Virus record (IMG/VR): IMGVR_UViG_3300024505_000146
Coordinates: 20,212 to 84,211 of that record
Strand: one strand, 5' to 3'
DNA from: a virus
Length of the DNA: 64,000 nucleotides
Shown here: one piece after another, positions 1 through 8,462 of the stretch
Layout of the letters: every line of letters starts with the position of its first letter
Numbering within the stretch: position 1 is the first letter of the stretch
Translations under genes and position numbers: made by a program
Notes under the pieces: generated by a model
Databases searched by the model: none
What the model saw: only the letters and a program-made list of their open reading frames with translations
What the model was told of the DNA's origin: nothing

Positions 1-374
1 TGATGAAATTTACTAACAGAGCCAGCATCTTTAACAAACATAATATCTGCTTGTGCAAACTTATCGCCGTTAGGAACTTTAATGTGTACATTGATGCCAG
101 TTAGTGCAGATTCGGTGCCTCTATCTTGAAAGTATGTTTTTAATTTTTGTCTTGCTTCTTTGGCTGTCTTAACTTTAAAAAAGTCTAACATGGACTGCTC
201 GTCGACCATTAAGTCCATGTCTCCAGAACTGGCTTTATGGCCGGCACTGCCAACAGGAATTAAATCAATGCCCTGCGGCATCATTGATTGCGCCTTGGCT
301 AGTACTTCCTTGGCTTCATCCTTGCCAAATGGTTCTACATCAGGAAATACATTTCCACCTTCTAATAGGATCAT
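1..374 (-). CDS. Nucleotidyltransferase-fold protein, 3' part outside window
   Basis: The gene runs off the left edge, so only about 124 N-terminal residues are visible. Near residue 42 the protein reads GSAGHKASSGDMDLMVD. This matches the DNA-polymerase-beta superfamily signature (a G-S helix start, then D-x-D for divalent metal), as in small nucleotidyltransferases and poly(A)/CCA-adding enzymes. A second acidic strand (QADIMFV) could supply the third carboxylate. The ATG overlaps the stop of the upstream gene (ATGA), so the two are probably translationally coupled. The substrate cannot be told from this part; transfer of a nucleotide to RNA, a protein or a small molecule are all possible. 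Confidence 0.6.
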   Translation of the reverse strand, partial: MILLEGGNVFPDVEPFGKDEAKEVLAKAQSMMPQGIDLIPVGSAGHKASSGDMDLMVDEQSMLDFFKVKTAKEARQKLKTYFQDRGTESALTGINVHIKVPNGDKFAQADIMFVKDAGSVSKFH

Positions 375-715
375 TCATCTCTCCCATCATAAACACCGTT
401 TTCGATGTTATGTTTTTCTTCGTGGAACATTTTAACAGCCAAGTCCTGTACTTCTTCGGGATCGAATAATACTTTTGGGTTTTGGGTGATTTTGAATTTA
501 TTGCAATAAACTGGTATGGCTTTATCGATGCAGGGCATAAATGACATTTCGTTGCACTTGCCGCCGGATTTCAACTTGCCTTTTAATTCAGCGATTACAG
601 GATAAACTACCTTACGATAAAAACGTGGGTCGTTGTGCATAAAAAACTTTAAATCATCGACGAAATCGACGTCTTTAAACTGTTCTGCTTGCTTATCTAC
701 ATCATTTATTTTCAT
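371..715 (-). CDS. Conserved hypothetical phage protein
   Basis: A 114-residue protein I do not recognise. It has a central basic stretch (AELKGKLKSGGK), two cysteines within 10 residues, and an acidic C-terminus. The frame is open up to an ATG at 760. I prefer the ATG at 715 because it is preceded by GGTGAT, and because a TAAATA-type late promoter (769-776) would start RNA only a few bases before the 760 ATG. It overlaps the following nucleotidyltransferase gene by four bases. Confidence 0.6.
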   Translation of the reverse strand: MKINDVDKQAEQFKDVDFVDDLKFFMHNDPRFYRKVVYPVIAELKGKLKSGGKCNEMSFMPCIDKAIPVYCNKFKITQNPKVLFDPEEVQDLAVKMFHEEKHNIENGVYDGRDE

Positions 716-768
716 ATAATCACCATGTTCTGCATAGAGCCGCGGATATACATACTCCACTAATAGAG

Positions 769-776
769 TATTTATG
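769..776 (-). promoter_or_regulatory. Putative late promoter CATAAATA
   Basis: On the minus strand the octamer CATAAATA differs by one base from the T4 late promoter TATAAATA. It lies in the 77-base gap between the genes at 793-1437 and 371-715. RNA would start near 763. Confidence 0.5.
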
Positions 777-792
777 CTATTTTACAACTGTA

Positions 793-1437
793 TTAAATTT
801 CGCTGATTAGGTACATTTCGTCCACTCTGCGTATCTTATTGCCCAGGAATAGTCTGCACATTCCTAGGGTCTTTTCATTTGCGGCGTAAAAGTAGCCTTC
901 GGAGTGGTATGTACGCTTTAGCAGTTTAATGCTGGGAATCTGCTCTGCCCATGCGTGGAAACTTTCGCTAGAATCACGTAGAGGATTTACAGTTACTCTA
1001 TACTTGTGCGTATACTTTTTAGATATAATACAGTTAGGGTTAGTTAATAGAAACTTCCTAACTTTATCGTCTGCAGGTTTAGTTACTTCTTTAACATGTC
1101 CTAATAGTTGAACAGCATCTAATAAAGAATCACTGTTGGTGTAAATGCTTAATGTGTCGCTTTCTACACGCAACAAAAAATCAGTTTCTTTATTAAGTAA
1201 ATCTACAAGTTTGTTTATGTAGATTACATCACTGACTGTAGCATATTTCTTACGCCAGGATCTAAGTTGTACTCTACCATCCGGGACGGCTTCAATTTGA
1301 TCACTAAGAATCTTGATTGAAGCCATTGCCCGAGCGATAGTTCTGCTACGAAACTCCGAAGCAAAAACATTTATTACACTAATCTTGTTGACATATTTGT
1401 CAAAAAACAATTTAGATGTTTGCTTGTACAGTTTCAT
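793..1437 (-). CDS. Hypothetical phage protein
   Basis: About 214 residues, not recognised. It contains a tract of basic and hydrophobic residues typical of a small mixed alpha/beta protein, and no metal or nucleotide motif is visible. The frame stays open to ATGs at 1461 and 1473, inside the 3' end of clpA. None of the three has a strong ribosome site (1473 has a GGAG 12 bases upstream), so the start is uncertain. The overlap with clpA suggests it is the last gene of the dnaJ-def-clpA transcript and translated by coupling. Confidence 0.55.
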   Translation of the reverse strand: MKLYKQTSKLFFDKYVNKISVINVFASEFRSRTIARAMASIKILSDQIEAVPDGRVQLRSWRKKYATVSDVIYINKLVDLLNKETDFLLRVESDTLSIYTNSDSLLDAVQLLGHVKEVTKPADDKVRKFLLTNPNCIISKKYTHKYRVTVNPLRDSSESFHAWAEQIPSIKLLKRTYHSEGYFYAANEKTLGMCRLFLGNKIRRVDEMYLISEI

Positions 1438-3652
1438 TCTGTAATTCGAGTTTAATTTCATCGTCTTCAACATTGATGTTTACTGCTCCACCCTGTTTCA
1501 GACCACCAAACAACATAAGTTTGGATAATGGACGCTTAATATCCTTATCGATTACACGTTGCAATGGGCGAGCACCCATCTTCTTATCAAAGCCCTTATC
1601 TACCAAGTAGTCAATTGCTTCGTTGCTGATTGTAATCTTAATGCCCTTATCCTTGACCTGTGTTTTTAACTCAACTAAGAACTTGCCAACAATTTTAATC
1701 ATTGTTTCTTTGCTTAGTTTACCAAATGTAACAACACCATCTAAACGATTGCGGAACTCTGGAGCGAAGAATTTCTTAAGTTCTTTATCTTCGTAGTCAT
1801 TATCTTGACTACCAAAACCAATAACGTTCTTTTCAGCATCTTGTGCGCCAAGGTTAGTAGTCATAATCAAAATAATGTTACGAGCATCTGCTACTTTACC
1901 ATTAGATCCTGTTACAAAACCATTGTCCATAATCTGTAATAGGATAGTTGCTACATCTGGATGTGACTTTTCAATTTCGTCTAACAATAGAACACAATGT
2001 GGATTCTCTTGTAGTTTAGTAATCAACAAGCCAGCGTTTTCTTCAAAGCCAACATATCCAGGAGGGCTACCAATCAACTTAGATACGCTGTGTTTTTCTT
2101 GATACTCCGACATGTCAAAGCGAATAAGTGGAACACCTAACTGTTTACTAAGTTGTTTTGCGGCTTCAGTCTTACCAACACCAGTTGGCCCCATGAATAC
2201 AAAACTACCCACTGGTTTATTATCAGATTTAAGTCCTGCTTGTGCTACAAGAATCTTATCAACGATTTCGTCAATGGCTTCATCTTGCCCATAAACTTCA
2301 CCTTTAAGGTTCTTTTCAAGGTTAACAAGATTTTCGTTTTCTTTTTCCTTGACTGTGTCTTCGGGAAGTTTAACCATTTTTGCTAATTCGTATTGAATCT
2401 CAGGAACATCGACAATCTTATGTTCTGCGTTCTTAATATTGAAACGACTACAAGCCACATCAATTAGATCAATTGCTTTATCTGGTAATTTCTTATCTGT
2501 CATATATTTTACAGATAATTTAACTGCTGTTTCAATAGCCGCATCTGTAATTTCAGCACCGTGATGTTTTTCGTAATACTTCTTAATACCTTTAAGAATA
2601 TCTACTGCTACTTCTGGAGTAGGCTCGTCAACAGTGATGCGTTGGAAACGGCGCATTAACGCACGATCCTTTTCAAAGTACTTACGATATTCTTCCCAAG
2701 TAGTAGATGCAACTACTTTAATGTTGCCTTTGCTTAGAGCAGGCTTCATCATATTAGCCAAGTCATTGGCATTACCTTGTCCACCTGCGCCTGCGCCACT
2801 AATCATGTGTGCTTCATCGATGAACAATACAGTTTTGCCTTTGCCTGTTAGTGCCTTAAGTACTAATTTAAAACGTTCTTCAAAGTCACCGCGATATTTA
2901 CTACCAGCAAGCATAGCACTAATGTCTAAGTTATAGACTGTATATTCTTTTAAGAAGTCAGGAACAGCACCATTAATAATATTATGTGCTAGGCCTTCTG
3001 CGATAGCAGTCTTACCTACACCAGGGTCGCCTACTAACAATACATTATTTTTAGTTCTGCGACCGAGCCCTAGCGCAATTTGTTCTAGTTCTTCAGTTCT
3101 ACCGATAACTGGATCGATTTTATTTTTCTTGACTTGGTCATTGAGGTTAGTAGTAAATGCTTTCAGTGCTTTTTCACTTTGTGCATCTGTGACCTGTTCT
3201 TCTTCGTCTTCATCGATTTCGCTGTTAATAAAATCAGCAAACTTTTCACGATCCACGCCGCCCTTATTAATATAGAATACAGCGTAACTGCGCTTTTCGC
3301 TAAGTGCGCTCATAAACACATCTACAAGCTCAATGCTTTGACGTCCGCTGAAAAGGACTTGTGTGAATGCACGATTAAGAACACGCTCAACAGTTTGAGT
3401 CTTCTTAGGTTTAAATCCTTTGGGAATTGGATCTATTTTAATTTCGTCTAATTGATTTTTAAGATAGTGTTCGAGATTCTTTTTAATGTAATCCCCGTCA
3501 CCACCGAAGTTTACAAGAAGTTCGTAGAACTTTTCTTCGCAGAGCATAGCAAAAATAAGATGCTCTAGCGTGACATATTCGTGTCCTAATTTTTTACAGT
3601 CTGCAACAGCCTTTTCAAAAACTACTTGCAGTTGATCACTTGGTTCTACCAT
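1412..3652 (-). CDS. clpA: ClpA-like AAA+ protease unfoldase
   Basis: A 746-residue ATP-dependent unfoldase that would feed substrates into the ClpP peptidase. It has the full ClpA layout: an N-terminal Clp_N repeat domain (about 1-140), an acidic linker (about 145-152), AAA+ module 1 with Walker A GDPGVGKT (208-215) and Walker B LFIDEAH, and AAA+ module 2 with Walker A GPTGVGKT (488-495), Walker B LLLDEIEKS and the SPPGYVG pore-loop region. The tripeptide IGF at 611-613 is in the place where Clp unfoldases carry the IGL/IGF loop that docks on ClpP. Length matches bacterial ClpA (about 758). It overlaps the deformylase gene upstream by 17 bases. The matching phage clpP is at 40233-40856. Confidence 0.95.
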   Translation of the reverse strand: MVEPSDQLQVVFEKAVADCKKLGHEYVTLEHLIFAMLCEEKFYELLVNFGGDGDYIKKNLEHYLKNQLDEIKIDPIPKGFKPKKTQTVERVLNRAFTQVLFSGRQSIELVDVFMSALSEKRSYAVFYINKGGVDREKFADFINSEIDEDEEEQVTDAQSEKALKAFTTNLNDQVKKNKIDPVIGRTEELEQIALGLGRRTKNNVLLVGDPGVGKTAIAEGLAHNIINGAVPDFLKEYTVYNLDISAMLAGSKYRGDFEERFKLVLKALTGKGKTVLFIDEAHMISGAGAGGQGNANDLANMMKPALSKGNIKVVASTTWEEYRKYFEKDRALMRRFQRITVDEPTPEVAVDILKGIKKYYEKHHGAEITDAAIETAVKLSVKYMTDKKLPDKAIDLIDVACSRFNIKNAEHKIVDVPEIQYELAKMVKLPEDTVKEKENENLVNLEKNLKGEVYGQDEAIDEIVDKILVAQAGLKSDNKPVGSFVFMGPTGVGKTEAAKQLSKQLGVPLIRFDMSEYQEKHSVSKLIGSPPGYVGFEENAGLLITKLQENPHCVLLLDEIEKSHPDVATILLQIMDNGFVTGSNGKVADARNIILIMTTNLGAQDAEKNVIGFGSQDNDYEDKELKKFFAPEFRNRLDGVVTFGKLSKETMIKIVGKFLVELKTQVKDKGIKITISNEAIDYLVDKGFDKKMGARPLQRVIDKDIKRPLSKLMLFGGLKQGGAVNINVEDDEIKLELQNETVQANI

Positions 3653-4163
3653 TTAATTTCCTCTGTTTTTTCAGTGCTAAATCTAACTTTAACTTACTTA
3701 CTCTTTTGGTAAAAGTAATGCCGTCTAAGTGGTCAATTTCATGTTGAATACACTTGGCGTCATAACCACTTAATGTAATTGTACATTCTTTTGCTGTCTT
3801 GTCAAGATATTTTATTGTAATATTATTAAATCTGTTAATCTTTATGAACAAATTTGGAAAACTCAAACAGCCTTCCTCGTCTATACACTCGTCGGATCCG
3901 CTGACAATTTCGGGATTAAACATGGCAAATGGTTCTTGCCCACTAGGTTTGACTACAACAACTCTGCGATCAAATCCAACTTGATTAGCGGCAATGCCGA
4001 TGCCACGGCCGCCTAGCATTATCTCGACCATGGCTTGTTCTATTTGGTTAGGATCGATGCCGCAATTAAAATCAAAGGGCTCTAATTTTGTATAGAGTAT
4101 TGGGTCTGGATCTGTTCTAAGATAAAAATCTTTAGGTTCTGTAACGGTCTGAAAGTTGCTCAA
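3636..4163 (-). CDS. def: Peptide deformylase
   Basis: Removes the formyl group from the N-terminal methionine of new proteins. All three family motifs are present. Counting from the proposed start they are motif 1 GIGIAANQ (54-61), motif 2 EEGCLS with the metal ligand Cys99, and motif 3 QHEIDH with His141, Glu142 and His145. The open frame extends to 4274, but that would overlap dnaJ by 143 bases. The TTG at 4163 gives 175 residues, close to the family size, and a 32-base overlap, so I chose it. Deformylases are known in marine myophages. Here it sits in an operon with dnaJ and clpA, and the window also holds IF-1 and an initiator tRNA. Confidence 0.92.
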   Translation of the reverse strand: MSNFQTVTEPKDFYLRTDPDPILYTKLEPFDFNCGIDPNQIEQAMVEIMLGGRGIGIAANQVGFDRRVVVVKPSGQEPFAMFNPEIVSGSDECIDEEGCLSFPNLFIKINRFNNITIKYLDKTAKECTITLSGYDAKCIQHEIDHLDGITFTKRVSKLKLDLALKKQRKLNGRTK

Positions 4164-4956
4164 TTTGAATCTTATCTTCCGTGAATAGTATTTTGGGAAT
4201 TGTAATTTGTACTTGTATAAACAAATTTCCTCTTTGATGATTGTGTGGACCGACTGGAAGTCCGTAACTATCACACTTAATCATTTGACTAGGTTGTATG
4301 CCTGCCGGAACTTTGATTTCTAATTCTTTGTCTTCTAATGTTTTAAAGCGGATTGTTTTTCCTAACATAGCATCAAACGCAGAAATTTCTACTTCTGCAT
4401 ATAAGTTCCTGCCATCACGTTTGAATCTTGGATGTGGAAGTTCAATAATTTGTGCTATTACATCGCCCCTAGGCATATTAGGAATGCTGTCGTCTCCTAA
4501 TCCTCTAAAACGAATTGAGTCACCGTTTTGTACACCTGCAGGAATACTTAATTGTAGTGCCTGTTCTTTTCCACTAGGTAATCTGATACTGCCAGTAACT
4601 TCTTTGCCGACAAGTATTTCTTCTAAAGTCATTTCGACACGGATATTGATATTCCTGTTCTTTCTGGACTGCTGTCTAAAGCCAGCACCAAAGGGATTAG
4701 CACCAAACATGGCACCAAACAAATCATTCATGTCGTTCATATTGCCAGTATGAAAACTATACTGTGGCATTGGGTTGTCGTATTGAGCTCGTTTTTGGTC
4801 ATCACTAAGGGTGCGATATGCTTCTTCAATTTGTTGAAATTTAGAAGTATCGCCGCCTCTGTCAGGATGGTGCTTTGAAGCCAATTTACGATATGCTTTT
4901 TTGATATCGTCTTGGCTAGCAGATTTTGAAACTCCTAGTATTGAATAATAATCCAT
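4132..4956 (-). CDS. dnaJ: DnaJ/CbpA-type J-domain co-chaperone
   Basis: A 274-residue Hsp40. The N-terminal J domain carries the HPD tripeptide (HHPDRGGD near residue 30) that stimulates the ATPase of DnaK. It is followed by a G/F-like linker ([10 protein letters not shown]) and the C-terminal substrate-binding beta domains. The cysteine-rich zinc domain of true DnaJ is absent, so it is a type II (CbpA-like) protein. No phage dnaK is visible, so it would recruit host DnaK. It is first in the dnaJ-def-clpA operon, driven by the sigma70 promoter at 4986-5014. Confidence 0.93.
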   Translation of the reverse strand: MDYYSILGVSKSASQDDIKKAYRKLASKHHPDRGGDTSKFQQIEEAYRTLSDDQKRAQYDNPMPQYSFHTGNMNDMNDLFGAMFGANPFGAGFRQQSRKNRNINIRVEMTLEEILVGKEVTGSIRLPSGKEQALQLSIPAGVQNGDSIRFRGLGDDSIPNMPRGDVIAQIIELPHPRFKRDGRNLYAEVEISAFDAMLGKTIRFKTLEDKELEIKVPAGIQPSQMIKCDSYGLPVGPHNHQRGNLFIQVQITIPKILFTEDKIQIEQLSDRYRT

Positions 4957-4970
4957 AGTGTATGATGAAA

Positions 4971-5001
4971 AAAGGTATAGTAGTAATTATACTATACCTT
5001 T
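4971..5001 (-). terminator. Terminator hairpin overlapping a promoter
   Basis: A 12-bp perfect inverted repeat (4971-4982 with 4990-5001, 7-base loop) is followed on the minus strand by a run of T. It lies just after the stop of the gene at 5019-5231 and would end that transcript. The loop-side arm contains the -10 box of the next promoter, so the same DNA ends one transcript and starts another. Confidence 0.6.
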
Positions 5002-5014
5002 CTTAGGATGTCAA
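4986..5014 (-). promoter_or_regulatory. sigma70 promoter for dnaJ-def-clpA
   Basis: Minus-strand TTGACA (5014-5009), 17-base spacer, TATAAT (4991-4986): a perfect consensus. Predicted +1 near 4979, 23 bases upstream of the dnaJ ATG. The -10 is embedded in the inverted repeat at 4971-5001, which could also serve as an operator. Confidence 0.8.
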
Positions 5015-5018
5015 GAAT

Positions 5019-5231
5019 TTATTTCTTAGTCGCTGTATCTGGCTTAGTACCTTCTACTTTGGTACCTTCGTGCTTTTTGTGTACTTTGACTGTTTTACAA
5101 ACTTCTTTTTCCTTACCAGTTTTTGCGTCCTTTTGAGTTACGCAAGCCTTTTTAGTTTTTGGTGCTTCTTCAGCAGCCATTGTTGGCATTGCAAATGCCG
5201 CTGTTAATAATAATGCTAAGAATGTTTTCAT
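5019..5231 (-). CDS. Small secreted lysine-rich protein
   Basis: A 70-residue protein with a clear Sec signal peptide (MKTFLALLLTAAFAMPTMA, cleavage likely after AMA/A at about residue 19-20). The mature part is hydrophilic, full of Lys, Thr and Glu, with two Cys that could form a disulfide in the periplasm. It has a strong AAAGGAG ribosome site. It directly follows the putative holin gene and so may belong to the lysis cassette or modify the envelope. No family recognised. Confidence 0.65.
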   Translation of the reverse strand: MKTFLALLLTAAFAMPTMAAEEAPKTKKACVTQKDAKTGKEKEVCKTVKVHKKHEGTKVEGTKPDTATKK

Positions 5232-5243
5232 TTGTCTCTCCTT

Positions 5244-5765
5244 TTAGAGTTCTGGTTGTTCTGGTTGTACAGGCATTGGTTTGCCACTGCTTGAGAATCC
5301 TACTGCTGGCGCTGGAGTTGCCTTAGGTGTGCTTCCAAACCCGCCTCCGCCAAAGCCACTTGGTGCTGGTGCTGGGCTTGGTGTTGCAGAACCGAAAGTC
5401 CCAGGTGCGGCACCAAATCCTGTTGAAGGTGCGCTAGGTGCTGTAAAGCCGCTTGGTGCTGTGGTTGGTGCTCCGCCATTGTTTGCTCCTGCTAATTTTT
5501 CTTGTGTGCGACCCATTGCCGCGATACCTAGAACAGCACCCATTGCGATGTGGAATAATCCAGCACCTTGTAATGTCAATGGTTGCCATTGTGTAATTTG
5601 TGATACGTGCATAATTGCTTGTAACATTGACCATAGGATTGGAAATAGAACGAAGTCAAATGCACAAACGCCCATGTATAACCAGCCCATCATTGGACGC
5701 CATTTACTGTTCATCCAATCTTCTTTTTTCTTTTCTGAATCACTCATATCTTTATACTCGCTCAT
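5244..5765 (-). CDS. Putative holin (3TM/GTA-holin-like) with Gly/Pro-rich tail
   Basis: 173 residues. The N-terminal half carries the W-R-P-x-x-G-W start and two hydrophobic segments (about 26-50 and 66-83), ending in GIAAMGRTQEK, which resembles the Holin_3TMs family of phages and gene-transfer agents. The C-terminal half is a low-complexity Gly/Pro/Ala/Ser tail, presumably cytoplasmic or periplasmic and disordered. It would form the membrane lesion that releases the GH19 endolysin encoded in the same cassette. The holin role is inferred from topology and position. Confidence 0.6.
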   Translation of the reverse strand: MSEYKDMSDSEKKKEDWMNSKWRPMMGWLYMGVCAFDFVLFPILWSMLQAIMHVSQITQWQPLTLQGAGLFHIAMGAVLGIAAMGRTQEKLAGANNGGAPTTAPSGFTAPSAPSTGFGAAPGTFGSATPSPAPAPSGFGGGGFGSTPKATPAPAVGFSSSGKPMPVQPEQPEL

Positions 5766-5783
5766 ATTCGCTCCTTTTAATTT

Positions 5784-6347
5784 TTAGAACCAGAGGAATA
5801 AACCGTTTAGGCTTAATACTAGTCCGATACCTGCTACTACAAAACTGCTCCAAAACATTGCCATACTAACTGCAAGAATACTTGCTGATAGAACAACAAT
5901 GGCTAACTGATATGCTGTACTAGCATAACCAATCCATGGACTAGATTTTTTAGCGTGTTCACGCTCTGCTTCCATCTTACGTGCATTTACAGCAATTTCT
6001 TTCTTATCACTGTCCATGCGTTCTGCTTCTGCTTTAAACTCTGCACGTAGTTTAGGATCGCTAGTAGTCTTACTAGCAATTTCGTAACTAACTAAACGAT
6101 TGTTTTTCGCTTGATATTGTGCCCAAGCATTGTTAGCACCTAGTGTATTGTTTAAAACTGTACTAGACAATTTACCACCGTACCAACTGTTTACTGCTAG
6201 GAATAATGCAAATACAGAAATAACCATACCTGCTTTATCTTTAATCTTTGCTTCACGCTCACTGCGAGAACCGGGTGCTGGCTTTGGTGCGCTTTCGTCC
6301 TTAGGTTCTTTATTGATTAGTTTTAAAATTGAATCATGTAATGCCAC
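5784..6347 (-). CDS. DUF4337-like membrane protein
   Basis: 187 residues with a GTG start and an AAAGGAG ribosome site. One membrane segment near residue 40-55 is followed by the NNAWAQYQAK motif typical of DUF4337 proteins. Then come a long charged helix (about 85-130) and two C-terminal hydrophobic segments. Function of the family is unknown. Its place between the spanins and the putative holin suggests a role in lysis timing or membrane disruption. Confidence 0.6.
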   Translation of the reverse strand: MALHDSILKLINKEPKDESAPKPAPGSRSEREAKIKDKAGMVISVFALFLAVNSWYGGKLSSTVLNNTLGANNAWAQYQAKNNRLVSYEIASKTTSDPKLRAEFKAEAERMDSDKKEIAVNARKMEAEREHAKKSSPWIGYASTAYQLAIVVLSASILAVSMAMFWSSFVVAGIGLVLSLNGLFLWF

Positions 6348-6372
6348 TTCTCGGCTCCTTTATAATATACTA

Positions 6373-6633
6373 TTATTTAACACTATCTCTGATTTTTTTC
6401 TGCCCGTTGTACCATTCGATCCAATCGTCAACTTTAGCCTTACAGTCGTAGTATTGTTTGTAGTTATCTGCTACAGTATCTACAATAGTGCTTAATTTGT
6501 CGTTTTGTGGATCTACAGTTTTTAAGTCTGGGCAAGCCTCCAGCAATTCTTTAGGAACTTCAGGAAATGGTGGAATTGTTGTTAAACAACCAGTTAACAA
6601 TACTGCGGGAATCAATAGGAGTAATCTTTTCAT
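6373..6633 (-). CDS. Small lipoprotein, candidate outer-membrane spanin (Rz1-like)
   Basis: 86 residues with a lipoprotein signal peptide ending in the lipobox LTGC (Cys at about 16), followed by a Pro-rich start (TTIPPFPEVP) and a short helical tail. Outer-membrane spanins of the two-gene Rz/Rz1 type look like this. It overlaps the upstream inner-spanin candidate by four bases (ATGA), as expected for such a pair. It acts after holin and endolysin to fuse the two membranes. Spanin identity is inferred, not sequence-matched. Confidence 0.6.
   Translation of the reverse strand: MKRLLLLIPAVLLTGCLTTIPPFPEVPKELLEACPDLKTVDPQNDKLSTIVDTVADNYKQYYDCKAKVDDWIEWYNGQKKIRDSVK
6374..6381 (-). promoter_or_regulatory. 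Possible late promoter GTTAAATA
   Basis: Minus-strand GTTAAATA at the very end of the lipoprotein gene, about 27 bases upstream of the DUF4337-like GTG start. It fits the TAAATA core seen before structural genes, but the upstream bases are less typical. Confidence 0.35.
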
Positions 6634-7091
6634 TTTGCCTCCGGATTCTTAGCGGCTTTGTTAATTAGATCATTGACTTTAGGATCTAACTTACAATCTG
6701 CGTTAATTTGTTTTTCAACTTCTTTAATTTCAGTTTTAACGGTGTTGTAATATTCAACACGAACTTTTTGTTTTTTCTTTCGTTCGTCTTCTAACTTTTT
6801 ATTAAGTTCTGTGGACTGGTCGTTCATTTTAGCAACTTGAAGTTCTAGTTCTGCAACTTTAGCTCTCCAACTTGCTTCTGTGTCGTATCCACCTTTGAAA
6901 TAAACACCGCCTACTAATAAAGTCACGCTGACTATTTGAATTAATAAGTGATATGGTGCTAATGCTGGAAACCAGCGAACAATTCTATGTAATAAAAAGA
7001 AACTTAGAACTGTTCCTACAATACCTGCCAGAAGAACTGTATGAATAATCCACAGTAAAAAACTATCTGGTACCCACGCAAGTAGCCACAT
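6630..7091 (-). CDS. Membrane-anchored coiled-coil protein, candidate inner spanin (Rz-like)
   Basis: 153 residues. Two or three hydrophobic segments in the first 65 residues are followed by a long charged coiled coil (about 72-130) and a C-terminal segment with a cysteine (INADCKLDPKVNDLI) as in Rz-type periplasmic domains. A single-anchor Rz is more usual, so the extra membrane segments are odd. It is coupled to the lipoprotein gene downstream and adjacent to the endolysin gene, which supports the spanin reading. Confidence 0.6.
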   Translation of the reverse strand: MWLLAWVPDSFLLWIIHTVLLAGIVGTVLSFFLLHRIVRWFPALAPYHLLIQIVSVTLLVGGVYFKGGYDTEASWRAKVAELELQVAKMNDQSTELNKKLEDERKKKQKVRVEYYNTVKTEIKEVEKQINADCKLDPKVNDLINKAAKNPEAK

Positions 7092-7092
7092 A

Positions 7093-7719
7093 TTATGCTC
7101 CTAATACGTGTAGTGCGTGATTGTAATGCTTGATACGGTCTTCTAAACCAATTGTTCCGCCGTTAATGCGTTTTGTTAATGTAAGGATGTCGCCCTTGTC
7201 TGCCCATTGGTTTAGGTTATTTGTTTCCCAGAACCAGCAGGCACTTTGTACAGCACCTTCAAATGTTTCTAGGTATTCTGATGCTTCTTCAACTGGGATT
7301 TCAAGGCTAGCGGCAAACCAACTGTAATTGTCTTTTCCGGTAAGTTGGATAAGACCTCTGCCACAGTAGCGGAAACCATCTCCGGACTCTTCTGGTCCGT
7401 TACCCATGCGGTTGCCATAAATTCTGTTAGCGATTTTCTCTGGTTTCTTTTCATATGCTTGTGCTAATTCATCTGTTGGAAAATACTTAGGAAATACTTT
7501 GCGTAAACTTGCGGCTTTGTAATTTAAATTTTCTTTTAAGAATTTGAACCCACCACTTTCATGAGCGCATTGTGCTAGGAAAGCCGCTACACGTTCTGGA
7601 GTATTAATATCATACTCTGGAAGTATTTCGCATAACGCATGATACCAGTGATCCACATAAGGATTGCCATGAATAATATCTGCTAAATGCTCTTTCTTAA
7701 AATCAAACGTAAAACTCAT
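7093..7719 (-). CDS. GH19 endolysin (chitinase-fold lysozyme)
   Basis: 208 residues that hydrolyse peptidoglycan. The first catalytic glutamate lies in AQCAHESGGF (about residue 53). Then come FPKYFPTDELAQAYE and the RGLIQLTGKDNY signature of family GH19 phage lysozymes, and the C-terminal TKRINGG motif. No signal peptide is present, so release needs the holin. It closes the lysis cassette together with the spanin pair. Confidence 0.9.
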   Translation of the reverse strand: MSFTFDFKKEHLADIIHGNPYVDHWYHALCEILPEYDINTPERVAAFLAQCAHESGGFKFLKENLNYKAASLRKVFPKYFPTDELAQAYEKKPEKIANRIYGNRMGNGPEESGDGFRYCGRGLIQLTGKDNYSWFAASLEIPVEEASEYLETFEGAVQSACWFWETNNLNQWADKGDILTLTKRINGGTIGLEDRIKHYNHALHVLGA

Positions 7720-8462
7720 TATAGTTTCTCCAAAATAACTGCACGGCCTTTGTTTTCAAACATGAACTTGTTGCCCAGTTTGGTAATGTTGTAGTTGCCA
7801 ATGTACTTGGTTAAAAACATAACTTCGGCCATGTCGTTGTATGAGACAGCAATCCTGTCTTCGACACTTTCTAATACTTCTCTTGTACCGCCGGAAACTA
7901 GATATTTGAACTTTAATGGCTCAGCGTACACCTTTTTAAATTCAATAATGTCGCCGTGCATACGAACACTTTCTAACATACTATTGTTGAAGAACTGTTC
8001 GTAACTATTTAGTTCCTGTTCCTGCATACGTTGTTTGTACAACATAGGATTAGTAGGAATAATTTCATCTAGTTTTTCTTGATTAGCCTCTAGGCTATCA
8101 AAACTCTTATGATATCTAAAAGCAAACTTGTCAATGCCTGCTAGTTTAGAAATACCATATAACATATCGCTGATTTGTTCTGTAACTTTACTTGTTCTTT
8201 GTAATTCTACAAACACACGATATTTTCCATCTTCTAATTCACCGGGACTCATGTCAGCATCTAGAACAAAGTCGTAACCTTTTTCTACAAAACTAACTAA
8301 GTCTTCTGCCGGACTGCGACTTTCCACAGTAAAACTTAAAACAACGACATCTTCGTCGTCGCCCATTTTAGATTTATAATTGTCTACTTCGAATACACGA
8401 TTTACTAGATTAACTAGATCGTTGGCTAGTAAACTTGTTTCATTAAGCGGCTGGTGGGGCAC
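7719..8462 (-). CDS. Hypothetical phage protein with GTG start
   Basis: 247 residues, not recognised. It is acidic in the first third and ends with a beta-rich segment. The frame is open up to an ATG at 8561, but this stretch would be a low-complexity Gln/His/Pro tract overlapping the upstream gene by 119 bases. A GTG at 8462 is preceded by AGGAGGAGAAGCAA, the strongest ribosome site in the region, so I place the start there, with a 20-base overlap. Possibly a virion protein with its upstream partner. Confidence 0.65.
   Translation of the reverse strand: MPHQPLNETSLLANDLVNLVNRVFEVDNYKSKMGDDEDVVVLSFTVESRSPAEDLVSFVEKGYDFVLDADMSPGELEDGKYRVFVELQRTSKVTEQISDMLYGISKLAGIDKFAFRYHKSFDSLEANQEKLDEIIPTNPMLYKQRMQEQELNSYEQFFNNSMLESVRMHGDIIEFKKVYAEPLKFKYLVSGGTREVLESVEDRIAVSYNDMAEVMFLTKYIGNYNITKLGNKFMFENKGRAVILEKL

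Noticed and set aside
5281-5787. A 168-residue plus-strand frame opposite the putative holin gene
   Set aside because: It is the mirror of the Gly/Pro/Ala-rich tail; it has no ribosome site and no sensible domain.
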